Shown: positions 1 through 5,276 of the stretch, piece after piece
Position numbering within the stretch: the stretch's first letter is position 1
Layout of the letters: each line of letters begins with the position of its first letter
NCBI GenBank assembly: GCA_005879095.1
Contig: VBLM01000625.1
Coordinates: forward strand, 1-7,380
Source: Deltaproteobacteria bacterium
Lineage (GTDB): Bacteria > Myxococcota > Myxococcia > Myxococcales > 40CM-4-68-19
DNA length: 7,380 nt
Direction of reading: 5' to 3'
Translations under genes and position numbers: made by a program
The notes under the pieces: model-generated
What the model saw: the letters and a program-made list of their open reading frames with translations, nothing else
Databases searched by the model: none
Told to the model about the DNA's origin: nothing

Positions 1-377
1 GATTGCTCGAAGGGACCGCCGCGGGTGCCGGTGGCGTCGTCGATGAGGAGGAAGCCGCCGTAGCTCAAGTACCGCCGCAATTCGGCGATCTCGTTTTCGG
101 CGGGCGCGGGAAAACCCGAATCGGATGAGAGGACCGCGAACGGGTAGTAGAACAGGTCGGGATCGGCGAGGCCGATCGCCTTCACGACCGGTGAGGTTTC
201 GATGCTGGTGCGCTTGGCGATCTCCCACGCCAGCCGGGAAAGGCCGTCGGGCCGAGGGTCCCAGTGACCGGCGTGGCGGATCTGGGCGAAGGTGAAGCGG
301 GCCTGATCGGCGAACGCCCTCGCGCGCGTGGCGGCGAGGAGGAGTGGAAGACCCAGGAGTTGGCGGCGGGAGAGCAT
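1..377 (-). CDS. DUF4159-domain protein with Tat-like leader (partial, C-terminus beyond window)
   Basis: The 125 visible residues start with SRRQLLGL, then a hydrophobic stretch ending in alanines. This resembles a twin-arginine (Tat) signal peptide, so export across the inner membrane is inferred. The rest matches my memory of the DUF4159 N-terminus: an FTFAQIRHAG-HW opening, then DPDLFYYPFAVLS, then LRRYLSYGGFLLIDDATG near residues 103-120. DUF4159 proteins have no settled biochemical role; they are often encoded near MoxR ATPase / BatA-type von Willebrand genes. That neighbourhood, if present, lies outside the window. The ATG at 377 is chosen because the RR motif follows it directly. An in-frame ATG at 401 would add eight residues (MHYCSSRK). 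Neither has a clear Shine-Dalgarno. The gene is transcribed away from the 488-1573 unit. Family call fairly sure; function unknown. Confidence 0.82.
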   Translation of the reverse strand, partial: MLSRRQLLGLPLLLAATRARAFADQARFTFAQIRHAGHWDPRPDGLSRLAWEIAKRTSIETSPVVKAIGLADPDLFYYPFAVLSSDSGFPAPAENEIAELRRYLSYGGFLLIDDATGTRGGPFEQ

Positions 378-487
378 TTTGCGGCTTGAACAGTAATGCA
401 TGAACCCACGTCAGCGCTGTGCATTCCGAAGCAATGGTTCGCTGAACCTTGCCCGGCCGCGCCACGTCGAGTACCTTCCGGCGCGGC
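378..487. promoter_or_regulatory. Divergent intergenic region between the DUF4159 gene and the 488-1573 unit
   Basis: These 110 bases lie between two divergent genes and must hold their promoters unless transcription starts further away. The first half is richer in A/T than the flanking genes. I see no pair of -35 and -10 hexamers close to consensus. The best plus-strand match is TTGCCC at about 449-454, a 17-base spacer, then TACCTT, which is weak. No long inverted repeat or riboswitch-like fold was recognised. The promoter role comes from position, not motif strength. Confidence 0.35.
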
Positions 488-865
488 ATGGCACAGAACA
501 CACAGTCCGCAACAGCTTCGCGCGCCGGAGTCCCGGGCACTGCCAACGACGAGCCCGTCGCGCCGCCGCTCTTCACCCAGCCGCCCAGGCGCGAGTACAT
601 CCCCGATGCCAAGCGCGTCGGCGACGGCACGCAGGCGCCCGAGCTGGCGAAGGCGCGGGCGCTCTTCGACGAGGGCGACTACGCCGGCGCGCGCGCCGAA
701 GCAAAGCGACTGCTCAAGGACAAGAACGCGATGCCGCAGGCGCGGATGGAGGCCGGCGATCTGATCGATCGCACCGACATCGACCACGGCCCGATCGCGA
801 CCGCGGTGGCGTTCGTGATCCTGCTCGGGCTGATGCTGATGTACTTCGGCATGAACGGAAAGTAG
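488..865 (+). CDS. Small tail-anchored membrane protein with TPR-like helical hairpin, function unknown
   Basis: This 125-residue protein has three parts. Residues 1-45 are a proline- and polar-rich, probably disordered N-terminus. Residues 50-95 form a helical pair (PELAKARALFDEGDYAGARAEAKRLL, quoted here in part: FDEGDYAGARAEAKRLL) that reads like one tetratricopeptide-type hairpin. Residues about 101-121 are one hydrophobic helix (ATAVAFVILLGLMLMYFG) followed by only a few residues, the layout of a C-tail anchor with the N-terminus in the cytoplasm. A single hairpin could be a protein-binding module, but no partner is evident. I chose the ATG at 488; an in-frame TTG at 449 would add 13 residues that look non-native. 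Neither start has a good ribosome binding site. The next gene begins in the same frame right after the stop, so the two are likely co-expressed. I do not recognise a named family. Confidence 0.72.
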   Translation: MAQNTQSATASRAGVPGTANDEPVAPPLFTQPPRREYIPDAKRVGDGTQAPELAKARALFDEGDYAGARAEAKRLLKDKNAMPQARMEAGDLIDRTDIDHGPIATAVAFVILLGLMLMYFGMNGK

Positions 866-871
866 CCGCTG
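857..871 (+). promoter_or_regulatory. Possible ribosome binding site and CTG start for the polytopic membrane protein
   Basis: GGAAAG at 857-862 lies six bases before a CTG at 869-871. This is better placed than anything before the annotated GTG at 932, where the nearest purine run (GGCAGG) ends four bases upstream. CTG starts are rare in bacteria, so this is a hypothesis. It is supported by the extra residues forming a sensible amphipathic N-terminus and completing the first membrane helix. Confidence 0.35.
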
Positions 872-931
872 CACGACGCGCTCCAGGCGGCGCTCGACCG
901 CACGCTTCACGCGCCGCTCTGGGCAGGTTAC

Positions 932-1573
932 GTGCTCCTCGCGCTGGCCGTCGTGATCACCGTTCCAGGCCGGCACGGACAGCGTCCGCTCAACGCCGCT
1001 CTTCTCGGCGGGACCGGCGCATGGCTCATCCTCTGGGGACTGCGCGGCGCGGTCCATCCGTGGTTGCCGGGAGCAGCCGCCATCGTCGCAGCCGTCCTGC
1101 TCGCACTCTTCGGTCTGGTCGCGGTCGGATGGGCTACCGCCTTCCTCACGGGCGTGCTCCTCGCCGCGGGCGGTTCGCTCGTCGCACACGTGTTGCACCT
1201 GTGGATCGCTCCGGTCGCGATTCTCTTCCTCGGCTTCGGGCTCTTCGTCGGAATGTCGAACCACCGGCGCCTCTCGGTCGTGATGCCCCCGATTTTCGCC
1301 GCCATCTTCGTCGCCTGGGGCGCGGCCATCTGCTGGGCGCCGAATTCACGCGGCGCGAAGCTCGTCCAGCTGCTCGATGTCGACTGGGTGCTCGGCGTCG
1401 CCGGCGTGCTCGCCTTCGCGCTGCTCGCGCTTTCACTCGAGCGGGAGCACCGCAAGAAGCTGCGGCTGGCTGCGCGGGCGAAGCGGATGGAAGACGAAAA
1501 GCTCAAGGCCGAGATCGCTTCGCGTCAGGCCAAGTACGAGCGCGCGATCGATCAGGCTTCGACTAAACACTAG
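932..1573 (+). CDS. Polytopic inner-membrane protein with charged C-terminal helix, function unknown
   Basis: From the GTG at 932 the product is 213 residues with about six or seven hydrophobic segments. The last one (VDWVLGVAGVLAFALLALSL) runs into a charged, probably coiled-coil cytoplasmic tail of some 45 residues (LEREHRKKLRLAARAKRMEDE and onward, rich in K, R, E, A). The glycine-rich helices recall the DUF4203/TMEM198-type multipass proteins, but this is a loose resemblance. The true start is doubtful. The frame is open back to 866, just after the TAG of the preceding gene, and GTG 932 falls inside the first membrane helix, cutting it short. A CTG at 869, with GGAAAG six bases upstream, would add 21 residues (LHDALQAALDRTLHAPLWAGY) and complete that helix. 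The gene ends before the hairpin at 1579-1611. Role unknown; the preceding tail-anchored protein is a plausible partner. Confidence 0.7.
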   Translation: MLLALAVVITVPGRHGQRPLNAALLGGTGAWLILWGLRGAVHPWLPGAAAIVAAVLLALFGLVAVGWATAFLTGVLLAAGGSLVAHVLHLWIAPVAILFLGFGLFVGMSNHRRLSVVMPPIFAAIFVAWGAAICWAPNSRGAKLVQLLDVDWVLGVAGVLAFALLALSLEREHRKKLRLAARAKRMEDEKLKAEIASRQAKYERAIDQASTKH

Positions 1574-1578
1574 AAGCA

Positions 1579-1611
1579 TAGCGCCTAAGCCACCTTCGGT
1601 GGCCGGCGCTA
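1579..1611. terminator. Stem-loop between convergent units, probable bidirectional terminator
   Basis: TAGCGCC at 1579-1585 pairs perfectly with GGCGCTA at 1605-1611. Inside that, GCCACC (1589-1594) pairs with GGTGGC (1598-1603) around a TTC loop. This gives 13 pairs interrupted by a small internal loop (TAA opposite C). It lies five bases past the stop of the plus-strand membrane gene and contains the stop codon (1609-1611) of the minus-strand gene. On the plus strand a short AATTTT follows about nine bases later; on the minus strand no T-tract follows. It is therefore a weak intrinsic terminator by the textbook rule, but position and symmetry fit a shared one, or an RNA 3'-end stabiliser. 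Confidence 0.6.
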
Positions 1612-2409
1612 GAGCGGCGTAATTTTCAGGTTGTCGAAGTACGTGTCGTTCGACCAGCTGGAAAAGCCGAAGCGATCGTGACCTCTGCCGTTCAACGGCG
1701 CCGGATCGACCATCTCCAGCGCCGGCTGCCCATCGATCTCCCAGCGCAGCACGCCGGCCTTCCGCGTCACCACCATGTGGTACGTATGCCCGCGCTCCAC
1801 CTTCAGATCCGCACGCTTGACCACGAACGGCGTCTCGCTGTCGTAGAACTTGCCGGCTTGCATCTTCTCCAGATCGCGGCGCGCCCCCCACTCGACGAAC
1901 GGCTCGCGGATGGCCTCGAACACGTCGAGCTGCCGCGGATACGGCCGCGCCAGCGCCGCCAGCTGCGCGCGCATCTCGTCCTGCGTGAAGGCGTGCTCGT
2001 CGAGCTTGGCGATGCGCGACTCGCGGTTGTGCCAGGCGCCGAAGAGGAACAGGTAGCCCGTCGAGTGCGTGCGGCCGTCGCCGTACATCTCCCACTTGAC
2101 GTCGCCGTCCGGCCCTTCGCTGCGCGTGTCGAACTCGACGCGCACGTCCGGCGGCAGCCGGGCCTCGAGCCAGAGCGGGTTGTTGCCGACGCCGGGGGAG
2201 AAAACCTGTCCGTCGACGACGCGCCACAAGCCGCCGTTCGACCACCACGCGTCGCCGAGCGTGGCGCGATCGAATTTGTCCTCGAATGGCACTGCGACGG
2301 CCACCGGGGCGGCGCCGCGCAGCGCCCAGTGGATGAAGGGGAGCTGCACCGCGACGACGCAAGCAGCCACCGGGATCGCAATGCGCGGCGCGAGCCACGG
2401 ATGTTTCAA
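1609..2409 (-). CDS. Membrane-anchored concanavalin/LamG-like beta-sandwich protein, function unknown
   Basis: The 266-residue product starts with a short basic segment and a hydrophobic helix (about residues 9-30), either a signal anchor or an uncleaved signal peptide. From residue 42 it reads as a secreted beta-sandwich: EDKFDRATLGDAWW, GLWRVVDGQVFS, VRVEFDTRSEG, GYLFLFGAWHN, then near the end GHTYHMVVTRKAGVLRWEIDG and FDNLKITPL. This order of strands is typical of DUF1080/DUF1961-like and LamG-type domains, which often bind or hydrolyse sugars; no catalytic residues can be assigned. Residues about 141-190 form a charged, helix-rich insertion unusual for this fold. The start is TTG, overlapping the sigma-factor stop as TTGA, with GGAGGA three bases before it. 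In-frame GTG codons further in would destroy the membrane segment. The overlap implies translational coupling to the sigma gene. Fold moderately sure, function open. Confidence 0.72.
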   Translation of the reverse strand: MKHPWLAPRIAIPVAACVVAVQLPFIHWALRGAAPVAVAVPFEDKFDRATLGDAWWSNGGLWRVVDGQVFSPGVGNNPLWLEARLPPDVRVEFDTRSEGPDGDVKWEMYGDGRTHSTGYLFLFGAWHNRESRIAKLDEHAFTQDEMRAQLAALARPYPRQLDVFEAIREPFVEWGARRDLEKMQAGKFYDSETPFVVKRADLKVERGHTYHMVVTRKAGVLRWEIDGQPALEMVDPAPLNGRGHDRFGFSSWSNDTYFDNLKITPL

Positions 2410-3461
2410 GGCTCCTCCGATTGCACCGACAGCTGCGCGAAGTCCGGCAGCTCCTCGCGCAGATAATCCTTGAGCCGCTCGGTGAGCCGCGCCTCCAGCT
2501 GCCGCGCCCGCTCGCGCGTCACGCCCCACAGATCGCCGATCTGCTGCAGCGTCATCGGCTCGCGATCGTCGGGCGGCGCGATGCGGTTCTCGAAGAGGAA
2601 CTTGTCCTTCTCCGCCGTCAGCGTCCGGCCGAACTCGGCCAGCTTCTGCTTGAAGATCTTCCGCAGCTCCTCGTTGGCGAGCTGCTCGTCGATCGGCGCG
2701 GACGGCTGGACCAGCCGATCGCCGTGCGTCTGCCGCGACTCGTCGCCGCCCGCCGCGACCGGCGCGTCGAGCGAAAACTCGTCGTTGCCGAGGCGCTGAT
2801 CCATCTCGCGCACGTCCTGCTCGCTGACGTCCAGCTTCTCCGCCAGCAACGCCGGCGCCGCCTCGAATCCTTGCCGAAGCAACTTTTCCTGCTCCTTGCG
2901 CAAGTTGAAGAACAACTTCCTCTGCGCCTGCGTGGTGCCGAGCTTCACCATCCGCCAGTTGTCCATCAGGTAGCGCAGGATGTAGGCGCGAATCCACCAC
3001 GCCGCGTAGGAGGAGAGCTTCACGCCGCGGAACGGGTCGTACTTCTGCACGGCGTGCATCAATCCGACGTTGCCCTCCTGGATCAGGTCGAGCAGGTTGA
3101 AGGCCGCGCGCCGGTACTCGTGGGCGATCTTCACCACCAGCCGCAGATTCGCGGTCACCAGGCGGTAGGCAATCTCGGGATCGTGGGTCTTGGAAAACTT
3201 CACGGCGAGCCGGTGTTCCTCTTCGCGGGAGAGGAGCGGATGCTTCGCGACTTCCGCCATGTAGCGTTGCAGCGCGTCGGCCCGGGCGAGATCCCGCTCC
3301 ACCGGCACCGGCAGCGTGGTCTCGGCAGGCGCAGCCTCTTCGTCCGGGACCGCCTCGGCCTCTTCGGGCTCGACCACTTCCGGCTCGAGGGGCTTTTCCC
3401 CCTCGACCGGCTTGGCGGGCGCTTTCTTGCGCGGTTTGCGCGCTTTGGCCTTCGGCGTCAT
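2406..3461 (-). CDS. rpoH: RNA polymerase sigma factor, RpoH (sigma-32) family
   Basis: The 351-residue protein directs RNA polymerase to a stress-type promoter set. Sigma region 2 spans about residues 62-175: VTANLRLVVKIAHEY (2.1), NLLDLIQEGNVGLMHAVQKYD (2.2, quoted in part: LLDLIQEGNVGLMHAV) and SSYAAWWIRAYILRYLMDNWR (2.3-2.4, key part YAAWWIRAYI). QRKLFFNLR at 180-188 is the RpoH box, which separates sigma-32 proteins from RpoD and RpoS. Region 3 is about 200-235. Region 4, with helix-turn-helix MTLQQIGDLWGVTRERARQLE (303-323), ends near 340. The core resembles the roughly 284-residue E. coli protein, but about 60 residues precede it: a Lys/Arg-rich block, then a Glu/Pro-rich block. Myxobacteria carry several RpoH-like paralogues (for example SigB and SigC), so this may not be the principal heat-shock factor. 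The start is ATG after a weak GGGA. It is divergent from the RNA helicase and coupled to the downstream beta-sandwich gene. Confidence 0.93.
   Translation of the reverse strand: MTPKAKARKPRKKAPAKPVEGEKPLEPEVVEPEEAEAVPDEEAAPAETTLPVPVERDLARADALQRYMAEVAKHPLLSREEEHRLAVKFSKTHDPEIAYRLVTANLRLVVKIAHEYRRAAFNLLDLIQEGNVGLMHAVQKYDPFRGVKLSSYAAWWIRAYILRYLMDNWRMVKLGTTQAQRKLFFNLRKEQEKLLRQGFEAAPALLAEKLDVSEQDVREMDQRLGNDEFSLDAPVAAGGDESRQTHGDRLVQPSAPIDEQLANEELRKIFKQKLAEFGRTLTAEKDKFLFENRIAPPDDREPMTLQQIGDLWGVTRERARQLEARLTERLKDYLREELPDFAQLSVQSEEP
2413..2418 (-). promoter_or_regulatory. Shine-Dalgarno deciding the TTG start at 2409
   Basis: The minus strand reads GGAGGA here, the best match to the anti-Shine-Dalgarno sequence I noticed in the window. 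It lies inside the last codons of the sigma-factor gene and ends three bases before the TTG. The spacing is short, but ribosomes terminating at the overlapping TGA could reinitiate here. Confidence 0.55.
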
Positions 3462-3482
3462 CTAGGATCCCGCGAGAGGCGG

Positions 3483-3491
3483 TGCTATACA
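3483..3491 (+). promoter_or_regulatory. Candidate extended -10 element for the DEAD-box helicase gene
   Basis: TGCTATACA on the plus strand fits an extended -10 (TGn then TATACA), placing the start near 3498 with a leader of about 21 bases. No -35 match is present 17 bases upstream, which is tolerable for an extended -10. It occupies the same base pairs as the -10 proposed for the divergent sigma gene. AAGG at 3511-3514 is the only ribosome-binding candidate for the ATG at 3519. Confidence 0.3.
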
Positions 3492-3512
3492 GGCTAACTT
3501 TTTCGCATTCAA
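3484..3512 (-). promoter_or_regulatory. Candidate promoter for the sigma-factor gene
   Basis: Read on the minus strand, TTGAAT (3507-3512) is followed by a 17-base spacer and TATAGC (3484-3489). This is a good housekeeping-type arrangement, with transcription predicted to start near 3477 and a leader of about 16 bases. The -35 element with its preceding base is CTTGAA, identical to the sigma-32 -35 consensus. The -10 region only partly fits sigma-32 (CCCCAT-T), so autoregulation by RpoH is possible but not shown. Confidence 0.45.
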
Positions 3513-3518
3513 GGCAAC

Positions 3519-5276
3519 ATGAGCGACTACGTTTCCAGCGTCGGCTTCGCCGACCTGCCGCTGTCTCCCGAGCTGCGCAAAGGCATCGAAGAGCGGGGCT
3601 ATGTCGAGCCCACGCCGGTGCAGGCAGCCGTGTTCGGGCCGATCATGGCCGGCCGCGACCTGATCTGCCGCAGCAAGACCGGCACCGGCAAGACCGCGGC
3701 GTTCGGTATTCCACTTCTGGAACGCATTCCAGGCGGAACGCGCAAGGCGAGCGCGCTGGTCCTCTGCAACACGCGCGAGCTGGCCCTGCAGGTCGCGCAG
3801 GAGATCGAGGCCTTGGGGAAATACAAGGACCTGCGCGTCATCGCCGTCTACGGGGGCGCGGGAATGGGCGAGCAGACCAACGCGCTCACACACGGGGCCG
3901 AGGTCATCGTCGGAACGCCGGGCCGCGTCTACGATCACATCCGCCGTGGAAATCTCAAGCTCGGTGAAACGCGCATCTGCGTGCTCGACGAGGCCGACGA
4001 GATGCTCTCCGCCGGTTTCTACGAGGAAGTGACCAAGATCCTCGACTATCTGCCCAACGACCGGCAGACGCTGCTCTTCTCCGCGACGGTGCCGCCCGAC
4101 ATCGAGCACCTGGCGCAGAAATACCTGCGCGATCCGGAGACCATCCTGCTCTCCGGCGACGTGTTCACCGTCGAGCACATCCACAACGTCCTGTACCATC
4201 TCGTCGATCAGTACCCGAAGCCGCGCAACCTTTTATACTTGATTGAAAGAGAAGACCCGGAAGCAGCCATCGTCTTCTGCAACCTGCGCACTGACACGGA
4301 ACTGGTCGCCAACGTGCTCAACCGCAACGGTCTCGACGCGGAGATGCTCAACGGCGATCTCCCGCAGAAGGAACGCGAGCGGGTGATGGCCAAGGTGAAG
4401 CGGGGCGAGGTGCGCTTCATGGTCGCCACCGACATCGCGGCGCGCGGCATCGACATCAGCGATCTCTCGCACGTGATCAACTACTCGCTGCCCGAGGATC
4501 CCGCGGTGTACCTGCACCGCGTCGGGCGCACCGGGCGCATCGGCAAGAAGGGGACCGCGATCAGCCTCGTCTCCGGCGCGGAGTTGAACACGCTCGGCGT
4601 ACTGGAAAAGAAATACGGCATCCAGTTCGAGGTCCGCACGTTGCCCACTCCCGAGGAAGCGAAAGGTCTCTGGACCGAGAAGCACGTCGGCGAGCTGCGC
4701 GACGCGATGCAGGCAGGGTCGGCGTTCGAGGCCTTCCTTCCGCTCGCACAGGAGCTGATGGCGCGCGACGACGGCCGCGTGCTGTTCGCGTATGCGCTCA
4801 AGTATTTCTTCACCCATCACCGCATGGAGAAAGCGCAGCTGCGCGCGGTGGGCGAGAAGCTGCTCGAGAGTCACCAGGTGGAGAAGGTGCAGAAGGAGCA
4901 GAAAGAGGCGCGACGCAAGCACGATCGCGAACACCGCAAGCCCCGCCTCGAGCGCTCCGAACGGGCCGGGGACACCATCGCGGCGCGCAGCGCCCATGTT
5001 GTCCCCCTTCAAGATCGGCCTGAATCTCCGGTCGATCGCGTGAAGCTCTACGTCGAGCAGGGATCGGAGCACGGCTGGGACGCGGCCGGCCTCTCCGCGG
5101 CGCTGGCCGATCTGGCTGGCCAGCCGCGGGAGACCGTCCTTGCCGCAGAGGTCAAGGCGCGTTACGCGTATGTGGTCGTCAAGCCGGAGGCGCGTGATGC
5201 GTATGTGGCCGTGAACGGCAAGCCGCTCAAGGACAAACCGGTCCGCATCGAAGTCGCGCGCCCGCGCCGCCGCTGA
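3519..5276 (+). CDS. DEAD-box ATP-dependent RNA helicase with DbpA/CsdA-type RNA-binding C-terminus
   Basis: The 585-residue protein unwinds or remodels RNA using ATP, probably in ribosome assembly or RNA decay in the cytoplasm. All core motifs are present: Q motif FADLPLSPELRKGIEERGY with PTPVQ (residues about 10-36), motif I SKTGTGKT (52-59), Ia NTRELA (84-89), TPGR, motif II DEAD (157-160), motif III SAT (188-190), motif V ATDIAARGIDIS and motif VI HRVGRTGR (333-340). A charged K/E/R-rich linker (about 445-490) leads to a final domain (508-585, VKLYVEQGSEHGW to VRIEVARP) that matches the DbpA/CsdA RNA-binding fold. Among E. coli proteins DeaD/CsdA is the nearest by layout; substrate specificity cannot be read here, so no symbol is given. 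Motifs I and Ia depart slightly from consensus (SKTGTGKT, NTRELA). Its TGA overlaps the next ATG by one base. Confidence 0.95.
   Translation: MSDYVSSVGFADLPLSPELRKGIEERGYVEPTPVQAAVFGPIMAGRDLICRSKTGTGKTAAFGIPLLERIPGGTRKASALVLCNTRELALQVAQEIEALGKYKDLRVIAVYGGAGMGEQTNALTHGAEVIVGTPGRVYDHIRRGNLKLGETRICVLDEADEMLSAGFYEEVTKILDYLPNDRQTLLFSATVPPDIEHLAQKYLRDPETILLSGDVFTVEHIHNVLYHLVDQYPKPRNLLYLIEREDPEAAIVFCNLRTDTELVANVLNRNGLDAEMLNGDLPQKERERVMAKVKRGEVRFMVATDIAARGIDISDLSHVINYSLPEDPAVYLHRVGRTGRIGKKGTAISLVSGAELNTLGVLEKKYGIQFEVRTLPTPEEAKGLWTEKHVGELRDAMQAGSAFEAFLPLAQELMARDDGRVLFAYALKYFFTHHRMEKAQLRAVGEKLLESHQVEKVQKEQKEARRKHDREHRKPRLERSERAGDTIAARSAHVVPLQDRPESPVDRVKLYVEQGSEHGWDAAGLSAALADLAGQPRETVLAAEVKARYAYVVVKPEARDAYVAVNGKPLKDKPVRIEVARPRRR

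Noticed and set aside
182..1264. 360-residue open frame on the minus strand across the left part of the window
   Set aside because: It is rich in R, E, D and H, as expected for the complement of GC-rich genes. It overlaps the recognisable DUF4159 start and the two plus-strand membrane genes, and has no domain I know.
400..1566. 388-residue plus-strand open frame overlapping the membrane pair
   Set aside because: The translation is arginine-rich and low in complexity. The overlapping frame gives clear membrane helices and sensible protein composition.
2410..3000. N-terminal extension of the beta-sandwich protein back to 3000, giving 463 residues
   Set aside because: The added 197 residues overlap the sigma gene and are R/A/G-rich without structure. 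The TTG at 2409, with its Shine-Dalgarno and membrane helix, is a better start.
2421..3497. 358-residue plus-strand frame antisense to the sigma factor
   Set aside because: The opposite strand encodes an unmistakable RpoH. This frame is rich in L, R and Q and shows only reverse-complement bias.
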